Shown: positions 27,502-36,125 of the stretch, piece after piece
Position numbering within the stretch: the stretch's first letter is position 1
Layout: every line of letters begins with the position of its first letter
Position numbers and translations under genes: made by a program
Assembly: GCA_020632795.1 (NCBI GenBank)
Contig: JACKEV010000008.1
Location: 868,001 to 932,000, forward strand
DNA length: 64,000 bases
DNA from: Alphaproteobacteria bacterium
Lineage (GTDB): Bacteria; Myxococcota_A; UBA796; CAJQPC01
Direction of reading: 5' to 3'
Notes under the pieces: generated by a model
What the model saw: the letters and a program-made list of their open reading frames with translations, nothing else
Databases searched by the model: none
Told to the model about the DNA's origin: nothing

Positions 27502-27553
27502 GGCCGGCTCGCCGGGCCACCCTCTACACGCTGCCCGGCCTCGGAGGTCTGCT

Positions 27554-28540
27554 GTGAGAATGGACGAAGCCTTCAACCCCGGCCGGGCGATCAAGCACGG
27601 TATCGAAGGGCTCAAGCTCGCGCCGCTGCCGTTGTTCGTCGGCGCGTTCATCATGGGGATGACCGAAGGCGGGGGCGGGAGCGGCAACTTCTCCAACCTC
27701 GGGGACCTGGCCAACCAGGGCGGCGGCGGCGGCGACGACTTCGACTGGGAGGGCGGCGGCACCGACTGGAACTATGACCTGGGTGACGGCCTCGACGGCC
27801 TGCTCGGGCAGCTCCCGCTGAACCTCCAGGCCCAATCGAGCCCGGCGGACCTCTTCGCCGGCCAGTCCTTCGGTGACCCCGGGTTCATCGCCATCCTCGC
27901 GGTGGGCATGGTCTGCGTGCTCGTGCTGGCGGTGGCCTTCTTCGCGCTGCGCTGCTGGGTCCACACCGGCTACATCCGCCTGCACAAGCAGGTCATCGAG
28001 ACCGGCGAGGGCGACTTCGGCACCCTGTTCTCCGGCGGCGACCTGATGGCCAACATGGCGCTGTGGAAGCTCCTGGGTGGGGCGATCTCCTTCGGCACGA
28101 TCATGGTCGCGGCCCTGCCCGGCGGCGTCATCGCCCTGGTGGGCGGGGTGGCCGACATCGGCGCGCTGCTGCCGGTCGGCGCCGGTCTGGCCTTCATCCT
28201 GGTCGTCCCGGTGATGATCTACGTGGGCCTGGGCCTGTACCTGGGCAACCACGCGGTGGTCATCGAGGGCCTGGGGCCCATGGCCGCGCTGGAGCGCTCC
28301 TGGGGCATGGCGAAGGGCAACAGGGTCACCCTGTTCGTCTACAGCCTGGTGATGGGGCTCTTCGGCTTCGCCGCGGCCATCGTCGGCCTCCTGATGTGCT
28401 GCATCGGCGTGATCGTCACCGGTCCGGCGGCGCGGGCCATCGTGGACGTCGGGCTGACCGAGGCCTTCATGCTCGCCACCGGCGGCGCCGAGGGCGCGGC
28501 GAACTGGCGCCTGCTCGAGGTCACCGGCGGTCTGGACTGA
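27554..28540 (+). CDS. Multi-pass membrane protein of unknown function
   Basis: 328 aa from GTG 27554 (GGAGG six bases upstream); ATG 27560 is also possible. A short hydrophobic N-terminal segment precedes a Gly/Asp-rich loop (Gly-Gly-Gly-Gly-Gly-Asp-Asp-Phe-Asp-Trp), then about five strong transmembrane helices separated by small loops, one with Arg-Leu-His-Lys-Gln. The pattern resembles DUF975/glycerophosphoryl-like membrane proteins, but I cannot name a family. Followed by a small hairpin. Confidence 0.6.
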   Translation: MRMDEAFNPGRAIKHGIEGLKLAPLPLFVGAFIMGMTEGGGGSGNFSNLGDLANQGGGGGDDFDWEGGGTDWNYDLGDGLDGLLGQLPLNLQAQSSPADLFAGQSFGDPGFIAILAVGMVCVLVLAVAFFALRCWVHTGYIRLHKQVIETGEGDFGTLFSGGDLMANMALWKLLGGAISFGTIMVAALPGGVIALVGGVADIGALLPVGAGLAFILVVPVMIYVGLGLYLGNHAVVIEGLGPMAALERSWGMAKGNRVTLFVYSLVMGLFGFAAAIVGLLMCCIGVIVTGPAARAIVDVGLTEAFMLATGGAEGAANWRLLEVTGGLD

Positions 28541-28544
28541 GGGG

Positions 28545-28561
28545 CCCGTGATCCTCACGGG
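28545..28561 (+). terminator. Short stem-loop after the membrane-protein gene
   Basis: CCCGTGA and TCACGGG pair perfectly across a TCC loop, five bases after the stop. The T-tract is poor (GTTCC). Two tandem TCCGGATG copies follow at about 28563-28578. Confidence 0.4.
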
Positions 28562-28677
28562 TTCCGGATGTCCGGATGCCGATGGGCAGGGCGTCCGCAC
28601 GAAGACGTACCTCACGCGGTAGCAGGGGCATGTCATTTTCGTGTACGCTCTGCCAACCCCACGCTCACGGAGGAGCC

Positions 28678-30882
28678 GTGCGTACCTCTCTTCTGTCTCT
28701 TGCCGTCACCTCCATCGCTGCGTTGACCGCCTGCAAGGGCGACAACATCACCACCAACATCAACGATGACGACACCGGCACCGTCGAGGCGCCGAACATC
28801 GTTCTGGACCGGCGCGAGATCGCCTTCGGGGAGGCGGAGGACGTCAACGTCCTGCTCCAATCCAGCTTCGTGGTCCAGAACAACGGGCAGGGCGATCTGA
28901 ATATCTCAGGGTGGGATATCGGGGAGCCCTTCCAGGTGCCGTACTCGGAGCTGACGGTCCGGGCCGGGCAGTCGGTCCAGGTCACCGTCATCTTCCAGCC
29001 GGACGCCTACACCTCCTACGACCAGTCGCTCGTCCTGACCTCCAACGATCCGGATGAGCCGGAGGTCGAGATCGTGCTCACCGGGAGCGTGATCACCGAT
29101 CGCGACGGCGACGGCCACGATCGCCCCGAGGCCGGCGGTGATGACTGCGACGACGAGGACGCTGAGGTGTACCCGGGGGCGAGCGAGGAGTGGTACGACG
29201 GGGTCGACGAGAACTGCGACGGGCTGGACGACTATGACCAGGACGGCGACGGCTACCAGACCAGCGTCCACCAGTCCGACCCGAACCGGGGCGGCGGCGA
29301 CTGCAACGACGTCAACGCGAACATCTACCCCGGGGCCGCCGACACCTGGTACGACGGGGTCGACTCCAACTGCGACTCCAGCGATGACTTCGACCAGGAC
29401 GGCGACGGCTACGCCTCCCTGGCCCACGGACGCGGCCGCGACTGCGACGATTCCGACGCCCTGGTCTACCCCAACGCGCTGGAGCGCCTCAACGGGCGGC
29501 TGGACAACTGCTCGGGCGACCGGGACCTTGAGGTCACCGCAGGCGCTGCGGACTACTACTACACGGCGACCGCCTCCAACGACCGCACCGGCTACGCGGT
29601 CGCGGTGGGCGACATCGACGACGACGGCATCGACGACATCGCCTACGGCAGCCGCGGCTACAGCTCCGGCAGCGGCGGCATCACGCTGGTGATGTCCCGG
29701 GACGGGCTGCCCAACTCCGGCACCGATCTGACCGACGCCTCGGACACCTTCACCGGGGTGGGCTCGTCGGACGGGCTGGGCTCTGCGCTGCACTTCTTCG
29801 ATGACTTCGACGGGGACGGCACGGGTGACCTGGTCGCCGGGGCCTACGGCACCTCCAGCAACTACGGCGCCATCTACCTGATCTCGGCCGACGACCTGCG
29901 CACCGGCGGCGACCTCAACGACGCCCACACCTCCATCCGCGGCGCCAGCAGCTACTACTACGTCGGCCGCTCCCTGGCGCGGGCTGACCTGGACGCCGAC
30001 GGGCTCGACGACCTCATCTTCGACTGGTCGCCCTACTCTCAGGAGTACAACAACTACATCTACATCGGCCTGCTCTATGGCGGGAACACCGGCAGCTACA
30101 ACGCCAGCAACGTCAGCGCCCGGTGGACCTCGGAGAACCGCACCGCCTACGGCTACGAGGGCTTCGCCGACGGCGCCGACATCAACGGCGACGGCTACGA
30201 GGACTGGGTCTTCTTCGACCAGTACAAGGACTACCGGAACACGAACGACGGCGGTGTGTATGTCCTGTGGGGGCAGGCCAACCACTACAACTCCAGCGGC
30301 AGCACCTTCTACTCCACCGCGGAGTGGGTGGTCACCGGCGCGGACACGTACAACCGGGTGGGCGTGATGGCCGCGGCCATCCCCGACGTCAACGGCGACG
30401 GCTTCGCCGAGCTGGCCTACTGGCACGGCGACGACGGCGACGCGCACCTCATGTTCGGGTCCGCCGGCCTGCGGGGGGGTGGCACCCGATACGACGACGA
30501 GGCCGACATCGTCCTGGACCTGGGGACCTCCTACAACCCGACCATGTTCCGGCCCATGGCGGACTGGGACGGGGACGGCTACCCCGAGTGGGGCGTGGCC
30601 ATCGACGGCAACGGCGCCTCCACGCCGGGCCGGCTGTTCATCCTCAACGGCTTCGACCTCGGCGAGATCGACGCGGACGACGTCACCGCGAGCATCGAGA
30701 CCACCAACGACGACAACAACACCTACTTCGGCCACGCCATCTCCCACCGGGTCGGCGACGTGGACGGCAACGGCTACGGTGACCTCGTCGTCGGCGATCC
30801 CGGCTACGACGGTGACGTCAACGGCGACAGCAACGACGACGCCAACGCCGGCGCGGTCTACCTCTTCCTGAACGGGCTGTAG
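28678..30882 (+). CDS. Large lipoprotein: Ig-like anchor, Asp-repeat loops and FG-GAP propeller
   Basis: 734 aa from GTG 28678 behind GGAGGAG. Lipobox Leu-Thr-Ala-Cys is followed by an acidic Asn/Asp/Thr tether. Residues about 35-140 resemble choice-of-anchor-D/ASPM-SPD2-Hydin Ig-like domains. Residues about 140-290 hold three metal-binding-motif repeats (Asp-Cys-Asp-Asp ... Asn-Cys-Asp). From about 300 to the end are FG-GAP repeats with calcium loops such as Asp-Ile-Asp-Asp-Asp-Gly-Ile-Asp-Asp and Asp-Val-Asp-Gly-Asn-Gly-Tyr-Gly-Asp, as in integrin alpha chains. Probable calcium-stabilised surface adhesin. Confidence 0.85.
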   Translation: MRTSLLSLAVTSIAALTACKGDNITTNINDDDTGTVEAPNIVLDRREIAFGEAEDVNVLLQSSFVVQNNGQGDLNISGWDIGEPFQVPYSELTVRAGQSVQVTVIFQPDAYTSYDQSLVLTSNDPDEPEVEIVLTGSVITDRDGDGHDRPEAGGDDCDDEDAEVYPGASEEWYDGVDENCDGLDDYDQDGDGYQTSVHQSDPNRGGGDCNDVNANIYPGAADTWYDGVDSNCDSSDDFDQDGDGYASLAHGRGRDCDDSDALVYPNALERLNGRLDNCSGDRDLEVTAGAADYYYTATASNDRTGYAVAVGDIDDDGIDDIAYGSRGYSSGSGGITLVMSRDGLPNSGTDLTDASDTFTGVGSSDGLGSALHFFDDFDGDGTGDLVAGAYGTSSNYGAIYLISADDLRTGGDLNDAHTSIRGASSYYYVGRSLARADLDADGLDDLIFDWSPYSQEYNNYIYIGLLYGGNTGSYNASNVSARWTSENRTAYGYEGFADGADINGDGYEDWVFFDQYKDYRNTNDGGVYVLWGQANHYNSSGSTFYSTAEWVVTGADTYNRVGVMAAAIPDVNGDGFAELAYWHGDDGDAHLMFGSAGLRGGGTRYDDEADIVLDLGTSYNPTMFRPMADWDGDGYPEWGVAIDGNGASTPGRLFILNGFDLGEIDADDVTASIETTNDDNNTYFGHAISHRVGDVDGNGYGDLVVGDPGYDGDVNGDSNDDANAGAVYLFLNGL

Positions 30883-30898
30883 GCGAGAGCGGGGTAGC

Positions 30899-30918
30899 GT
30901 CGCGGGTCAGCCCGCGAC
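30899..30918. terminator. Stem-loop shared by convergent genes
   Basis: GTCGCGGG and CCCGCGAC pair perfectly around TCAG, overlapping the stop codon of the reductase gene and lying 17 bases after the FG-GAP lipoprotein stop. No T-tract on either side. Confidence 0.5.
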
Positions 30919-31695
30919 GTTCTCGCCGCCGTCGATGAGCAGCACGTTGCCCGTCATCCACCCCGTACCTGGGGTGGAGAGGGCGACGAGCGCGGCGGCG
31001 ACGTCCTCCGGGGTGGTGAGCCGGCCGCGCGGGTGGTTGGACAGGGCGCGCTCCATCAGCCGCTCATGTCCGGGGATCCTGCGCAAGGCCGGGGTGTCGG
31101 TGACCCCCGCCAGCACGGCGTTCGCGGTGACCTCCAGGGGCGCCAGCTCGACGGCGAGCTGGCGGATGTAAGCCTCCAAGGCGGCCTTCGCGCCGCTCAC
31201 CGCTCCGTAGGCCGGGATGGCGATGCGGCTGCCGGAGCTGGTCATCGCGAAGACGCGCCCCCCGCACGCCAGCAGGCCCCGGGCGGCAAGGTCCCGCGCC
31301 CACCACACCAGGCTGTTGGCCATCACCTCCAGCGTCATGGTGAGCTGACGGGGCCGCAGCCCACGCTCCCCCTCCTGGGGGACGAAGGGCAGCAGGGAGC
31401 CGAACGCCAGGGAGTGCAGCAGCACGTGGACCCGCCCCCCCTCGGCGTCGAACAGCGCGGCGGTGGCGTCGAGGACCTCGTCCCGGCCCTCGTCGCTCGC
31501 GGCGTTGACGTTGAAGAAGTGACAGAGCCGACCGGCGGCCCGGACGTCCGCGACGACCGCCTCGGCCTGGGGCAGAGTGGCCCGCCGGTCGAGGTGGACG
31601 CCGATGATGTCGTAGCCGGCCTCCGCGAAGGCCCGCGCGGCCGCCGCGCCGAAGCCCGAGGAGGACCCCAGCACGAGCGCCCAGCGTCGGCTCAT
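30907..31695 (-). CDS. SDR-family reductase with FabL/FabI-type catalytic spacing
   Basis: 262 aa. Rossmann start Gly-Ser-Ser-Ser-Gly-Phe-Gly (10-16). The catalytic Tyr163 and Lys170 are six residues apart (Tyr-Gly-Ala-Val-Ser-Gly-Ala-Lys), as in enoyl-ACP reductases FabI and FabL rather than the usual Tyr-X3-Lys of SDRs. Leu-His-Ser-Leu-Ala-Phe at 93-98 is also FabI-like. It probably reduces enoyl-thioesters with NAD(P)H in fatty acid synthesis. Its ATG overlaps the parvulin lipoprotein stop by four bases. Confidence 0.8.
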   Translation of the reverse strand: MSRRWALVLGSSSGFGAAAARAFAEAGYDIIGVHLDRRATLPQAEAVVADVRAAGRLCHFFNVNAASDEGRDEVLDATAALFDAEGGRVHVLLHSLAFGSLLPFVPQEGERGLRPRQLTMTLEVMANSLVWWARDLAARGLLACGGRVFAMTSSGSRIAIPAYGAVSGAKAALEAYIRQLAVELAPLEVTANAVLAGVTDTPALRRIPGHERLMERALSNHPRGRLTTPEDVAAALVALSTPGTGWMTGNVLLIDGGENVAG

Positions 31696-32597
31696 TGGCC
31701 GCCGCCTGCCGGAGGAGCGGGCGGCGCGCCAGCGGGCGGCGCGCCCACCGGCGGCGGGGTGACCTGGGCACCCTCACCCTCTGCCGCCTTCTTGACGGCG
31801 GCCTCCTCGATCTCCTTCACGTAGGCCTCGACCACCTCGGACTGCATGCGCTGCTGGACCTGGTCCTTGACCTCGTCGAAGGGGGTGACGTCCCGCTTCT
31901 CCAGGATCTTGAAGACGTGCCAGGTGCGGCCGCCGGGACCCTCCAGGGGCTCCAGGATGGCGCCGGTCTCGGCCTCCAGCAGGGGACCGCTGAGCTGAGG
32001 GGGCAGCTCGCGCCGGGAGACCCAGCCGATCTCGCCGCCCTTCGCGGCGGTCTGGGGATCCTTGGAGCGCTGGGAGGCCAGGGTGGCGAAGTCGGCGCCG
32101 CCGTCCAGCTCGGCCTTGATGGCCTTGGCGTCGGCCTCGGACTCGGCCAGGATGTGGGCGGCCTTGACCTGGGGGTTGCGGAACTGGACGAGGTGCTCGT
32201 CGTACCAGGTCTTCATGGCCTCGTCGGTGGTGCGCTCCTCGACGACCTTGCGCAGCAGGGCCTCGATCAGGGCCTCGCGCTCGGCCAGGCGCAGCATGGT
32301 CTGGACCTTCTCGTCCTTGTGCAGGCCTTCCCGGATGGCGGTCTGGTAGAGGGCGTCCTGCTTGATGAGCTGGTCCTGGAGGCGGGCGATCTGGCCGGAC
32401 TGCTCGAGCTGCTCACGGGCCTGCTCGGGGATGGCGCTGACCATGGCGTCGAGCATGCCCTGGGTCACCGGCTTGTCGTAGACGGTCTCCAGGGTGGCCC
32501 CCGTGCGGGGCAGATCCCCGGGGATCACTTCGGGGGCGGGCGGGGGCTGGCAGGCGGCCAGCGTGAGCGCCAGGACAACGGTGCGAGCGATGCTCAT
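31692..32597 (-). CDS. Parvulin-type peptidyl-prolyl isomerase lipoprotein (PrsA/SurA-like)
   Basis: 301 aa from ATG 32597. Lipobox Leu-Thr-Leu-Ala-Ala-Cys, then a helical chaperone region (about 30-140) and one rotamase domain (about 145-235) with Val-Lys-Ala-Ala-His-Ile-Leu-Ala, Gly-Gly-Glu-Ile-Gly-Trp-Val and a C-terminal His-Val-Phe-Lys-Ile-Leu-Glu strand. It should fold or chaperone exported proteins at the envelope. The tail is Pro/Ala/Gly-rich. Coupling to a cytoplasmic reductase is unusual. The radical SAM gene is divergent, 87 bp away. Confidence 0.85.
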   Translation of the reverse strand: MSIARTVVLALTLAACQPPPAPEVIPGDLPRTGATLETVYDKPVTQGMLDAMVSAIPEQAREQLEQSGQIARLQDQLIKQDALYQTAIREGLHKDEKVQTMLRLAEREALIEALLRKVVEERTTDEAMKTWYDEHLVQFRNPQVKAAHILAESEADAKAIKAELDGGADFATLASQRSKDPQTAAKGGEIGWVSRRELPPQLSGPLLEAETGAILEPLEGPGGRTWHVFKILEKRDVTPFDEVKDQVQQRMQSEVVEAYVKEIEEAAVKKAAEGEGAQVTPPPVGAPPAGAPPAPPAGGGQ

Positions 32598-32684
32598 CGT
32601 TTCTCCTTCAAGGAATGCTTCAGACGGCGCAAGGTATCGCCTTGAGGTCGGGTCTTCAAAGAGAACGGCGGTTAGAGGGTCCCC

Positions 32685-33554
32685 ATGTCTGCACCACGCA
32701 CGCTGGACTTCGCCGACCACCGCCGCGAGCTGGGGGCGAACCGGTACGTCTACCCGGTGGTCTCGCGCCGCTCCGGGGGGCTGTCGGTGGGGGTGAACCT
32801 CAACCCCGACAAGGTCTGCAACTTCGACTGCCCCTACTGTCAGGTCGATCGCACCGTGCCCCCCCACGTCACGCGGGTCGAGCTGCCCACCCTCGAGGCC
32901 GAGCTGGACGTCCTCCTGGGCCTCGCGGCGGGCGGCCACATCTGGGAGCTTGCGCCCTTCGACACCGTCGCGCCGGCCCTGCGCCGGGTGAACGACGTCG
33001 CCTTCGCCGGGGACGGCGAGCCCACCGCGTACCGCGGCTTCGGCGAGGCGGTGGCCATCGCCGGGCGGCTGTTGAAGAAGCACGGCCTCGCGCACGTCAA
33101 GCCGATCGTGCTGACCAACGCCACGCTGCTGCACCGCCCCCGGGTGGCCGAGGCCCTGCGCGCCCTCGACGCGCTGGGGGGCGAGATCTGGGCCAAGCTC
33201 GACGCCGGCACCGAGCCCTACTTCCGCTTCGTGGACGGCACCACCTTCCCGTTCGGCCGCATCCTGGACAACCTCTCCCAGGCGGCGCAGGAGCGGCCCA
33301 TCGTCATCCAGTCCATGTTCCTGACCTGGGACGGCGAGGGCCCCTCGGACGCCGAGATCGGCGCGTACTGGGGCCGGCTGGCCGACGTCCTGGCGGCGGG
33401 CGGCGCGCTCAAGCACGTCCAGGTCTACTCGGTGGCCCGGATCCCGGCGAACCCGCGCATCGGCCCGCTGGACGAGGCTCGGCTGGAGGTCATCGCCCAG
33501 GGCGTTCGGGACCTCGGGGTGCCCGCAGAGGTCTACCCGGGCCGGGATGTCTGA
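32685..33554 (+). CDS. Radical SAM protein
   Basis: 289 aa. The iron-sulphur cluster motif Cys45-Asn-Phe-Asp-Cys49-Pro-Tyr-Cys52 and SAM-binding Gly-Asp-Gly-Glu-Pro-Thr are present. Its Val-Asn-Leu-Asn-Pro-Asp-Lys-Val-Cys-Asn opening resembles small wybutosine/TYW1-like radical SAM proteins. Substrate unknown. GAGGG lies six bases ahead of the ATG. The last eight bases overlap the next gene, so it is co-translated with glutamate formimidoyltransferase. Confidence 0.85.
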   Translation: MSAPRTLDFADHRRELGANRYVYPVVSRRSGGLSVGVNLNPDKVCNFDCPYCQVDRTVPPHVTRVELPTLEAELDVLLGLAAGGHIWELAPFDTVAPALRRVNDVAFAGDGEPTAYRGFGEAVAIAGRLLKKHGLAHVKPIVLTNATLLHRPRVAEALRALDALGGEIWAKLDAGTEPYFRFVDGTTFPFGRILDNLSQAAQERPIVIQSMFLTWDGEGPSDAEIGAYWGRLADVLAAGGALKHVQVYSVARIPANPRIGPLDEARLEVIAQGVRDLGVPAEVYPGRDV

Positions 33555-34554
33555 GCGCCTCGAGTGCGTGCCCAACTTCTCGGAGGGCCGGGACCGGGCG
33601 GTCATCGACGCCATCGGGGACGCGCTGGGCGCGGTGCCCGGGGCGCGCCTGCTCGACGTCGACCCCGACGCCGACACCCATCGCACCGTCTACACGGTGA
33701 TCGGTGCGCCGGAGCCGCTGCTGGAGGCGGTCTTCAAGGGCGTCCAGGTGGCGGTCCGGCGCATCGATCTGCGGCGGCACCGCGGCACCCACCCCCGCAT
33801 GGGCGCGGCGGACGTGCTGCCCTTCGTGCCCTGGCAGGACGCCACGATGGCGGACGCCGTGGCCCTGGCCCGCCGCCTGGGGCAGCGCCTGGGGGGCGAG
33901 CTGTCGCTGCCGGGCTGGTTCTACGGCGAGGCGGCCACCCGCCCCCGCCGTCGGCTGCTGCACGAGGTCCGGCGCGGTGAGTTCGAGGGCCTCCCCCGCA
34001 AGATGGCGCGGGTCGCCCCGGACTTCGGCCCGTCGGCGCCGCACCCCACCGCGGGCGCCTCGGCCGTGGGGGCCCGGGGCGTGCTCGTGGCCTTCAACGT
34101 CAACCTCGCCGGACCCGCGGAGCCCGCCCGCGCGGTGGCTCTGGCCCGGGACATCGCCGCGGCGGTGCGGGAATACGCCACAGTGAGACGAGAGGGGGGC
34201 CGGGTCGTCGAGACCACCCCCGGGCGCCTCCCCGCGGTCCGGGCTCTCGGCTGGTGGGCGGCGGGGTACGGCTGCGCCCAGGTCACCACCAACCTCGTCG
34301 ACTGGCGCGTCACGCCGCCCCATGTGCTCTACGAGGTGGTGCGCGAGGAGGCCCGGGCGCGCGGCGCGGACGTCGCCGGCAGCGAGCTGGTCGGCATGAT
34401 CCCGTGGGACGCCCTGGCCGCTGCGGGGCGTTACTACGGAGGTAGCCCCGGGACCCTGGCGCAGGCCGCCGTCGCGGGCCTCGGGCTGGATGCCGTGAAG
34501 CCCTTCGACCCGGACCGCAAGGTCATCGAGCTTGCCCTCATGGAGCCGACATGA
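33547..34554 (+). CDS. ftcD: Glutamate formimidoyltransferase, single-domain FtcD
   Basis: 335 aa, starting inside the radical SAM gene (ATGTCTGA overlap). The opening Glu-Cys-Val-Pro-Asn-Phe-Ser-Glu-Gly-Arg and the His-Arg-Gly-Thr-His-Pro-Arg-Met-Gly-Ala-Ala-Asp segment are diagnostic. It transfers the formimino group from formimino-glutamate to tetrahydrofolate in histidine breakdown. The cyclodeaminase half found in fused FtcD proteins is missing, so another enzyme must complete the step. No hut genes are nearby. Confidence 0.92.
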   Translation: MSERLECVPNFSEGRDRAVIDAIGDALGAVPGARLLDVDPDADTHRTVYTVIGAPEPLLEAVFKGVQVAVRRIDLRRHRGTHPRMGAADVLPFVPWQDATMADAVALARRLGQRLGGELSLPGWFYGEAATRPRRRLLHEVRRGEFEGLPRKMARVAPDFGPSAPHPTAGASAVGARGVLVAFNVNLAGPAEPARAVALARDIAAAVREYATVRREGGRVVETTPGRLPAVRALGWWAAGYGCAQVTTNLVDWRVTPPHVLYEVVREEARARGADVAGSELVGMIPWDALAAAGRYYGGSPGTLAQAAVAGLGLDAVKPFDPDRKVIELALMEPT

Positions 34555-36125
34555 CGCTGCTCATCGCGATGCTGACCTCCACCGCCCTGGCCGGCGGGCT
34601 GCCCGGCGTGCTCGTGGCGTGGAAGAACGACCACGGCACGCTGTTCGTCGACGTGCCCCCCGGCGAGCACATCGCCCCCGACGCCCCGGCCTCCGGCTGG
34701 ATCGAGGTGGATGATCAGCACCTCGAGGTCGCCGGCTCCGGGTCCGCCGTGGCCAAGGGCCTGGGCCTCTACGTGCCCGGCCGCAGCGTGCGCACCGTCC
34801 AGGGCGAGCTGCGCCTCTCGCTGTGCGAGGACGGCGGCACGACCTGCCGGGTCGTCGATGTGGGCTTCATCGGCACCATCGACGGCCGGAAGGGCGAGAT
34901 GCACCTCGCGGTCCACCCCCCGACCGCCGACCCCCAGGAGGGCCCCCCGGATCACGACGCGCCCCACCTGAGCCCTGACGAGGCCTTCGCCGCCGCCACG
35001 TCGTCCGGCCAGCTCGTGCTGCTGGACTTCTCGGCGGTGTGGTGCCCGCCCTGCAACCTGCTGGCGGCCGAGGTCCTCCACGACCCCGACAACGCCGGGG
35101 ACCTGGCGCCCTTCGTGGTGACCGAGGTCGACGTCGATCGGCGGTCGAGCTGGGACATCAAGGATCGCTACGCGGTGGGCGGCTACCCCACGGTGGTCGT
35201 GGCGCGGGCCGACGGCACCGAGGTGGACCGCATGGTGGGCTTCCCGGGGGAGGCCGGGTTCCTCGCCTGGCTGGAGGCCACGCAGTCCGACGCCCTGCCC
35301 CCGCTGGGCGAGCTGGTCGCTGCGGCGGACAGCCTGAGCCCCGCTGACGCGGCGACCGCCGCCCTGCGCCTGGCCCAGGCCGAGCGGGAGGACGAGGCCC
35401 GGCAGCTCCTGGCGCGCGCCGACGACGGCGTGGAGGCCCACATGGCCCGGCTCATGCTGGAGCCCGCCGAGGCGGAGGTCGCCTGGCTGGCCAAGGAGGG
35501 CGGGGCCCGGATCTATGACTGGGTCTTCCATGCCGATGCCGTCGAGCTTTCGGAAGAGACGACCGCGCTGCTGCGGTCCGCCCTGGACCGCGCGGTGCCG
35601 GCGGTGACCCCCATCCAGGCGGCCGACCTGCTCTACATGCGGGCGACCCTCGCGGATGACGCGGCGGCCCCGGGCTACTACGCGGCGGCGGCGGCGCTGC
35701 TCCAGTCCGCGCTGAGCGGCGATCCGGCTCGGGACCGGGGGCACTACACCTTCCTGGCCACCCTGCTGGAGCGGGCCGGGGACCCCGACGCGGCGCTGGA
35801 CGTGCTGCGCGACGCCACCCGGGCCTGGCCCCACGAGTTCACCTTCCACTTCGCCGCTGCCGGGCTCCTGCAGCGCCAGGGCCGCTACACCGACGCCCTG
35901 CCCTACGCCCTGGCCGCGGAGGCCCTCAGCTACGGGGACATGCGCCTGCGCGCGGTCCATCGCCACGCCGAGCTGCTCTTCGCCCTGGGCCAGGACGACG
36001 ACGCCCGCGCCCTCATCGCGCAGACGCTGGAGGAGACCGAGCGCCCGGCGGACGACGTGAAGGTGCGGACGGGGCGCTACCTGGACAAGCTCGTGGAGCT
36101 GAACCGGACCCACGCCGACCGCTGA
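34551..36125 (+). CDS. Exported thioredoxin-fold protein with TPR-like C-terminus
   Basis: 524 aa, ATGA overlap with ftcD. The N-terminal signal is short (Leu-Leu-Ile-Ala-Met-Leu-Thr-Ser-Thr-Ala-Leu-Ala). Residues about 20-125 are a beta-rich DsbD-gamma-like domain, residues about 140-245 a thioredoxin fold with active site Trp-Cys-Pro-Pro-Cys and cis-Pro in Gly-Gly-Tyr-Pro-Thr, and the rest (about 260-520) are helical TPR-like repeats. Likely a periplasmic disulphide reductase or isomerase that recruits partners through the repeats. The stop touches the EamA gene stop. Confidence 0.85.
   Translation: MTLLIAMLTSTALAGGLPGVLVAWKNDHGTLFVDVPPGEHIAPDAPASGWIEVDDQHLEVAGSGSAVAKGLGLYVPGRSVRTVQGELRLSLCEDGGTTCRVVDVGFIGTIDGRKGEMHLAVHPPTADPQEGPPDHDAPHLSPDEAFAAATSSGQLVLLDFSAVWCPPCNLLAAEVLHDPDNAGDLAPFVVTEVDVDRRSSWDIKDRYAVGGYPTVVVARADGTEVDRMVGFPGEAGFLAWLEATQSDALPPLGELVAAADSLSPADAATAALRLAQAEREDEARQLLARADDGVEAHMARLMLEPAEAEVAWLAKEGGARIYDWVFHADAVELSEETTALLRSALDRAVPAVTPIQAADLLYMRATLADDAAAPGYYAAAAALLQSALSGDPARDRGHYTFLATLLERAGDPDAALDVLRDATRAWPHEFTFHFAAAGLLQRQGRYTDALPYALAAEALSYGDMRLRAVHRHAELLFALGQDDDARALIAQTLEETERPADDVKVRTGRYLDKLVELNRTHADR

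Noticed and set aside
32598..33686. N-terminal extension of the parvulin gene across the radical SAM gene
   Set aside because: The upstream part is antisense of the radical SAM gene; the lipobox start at 32597 is clear.
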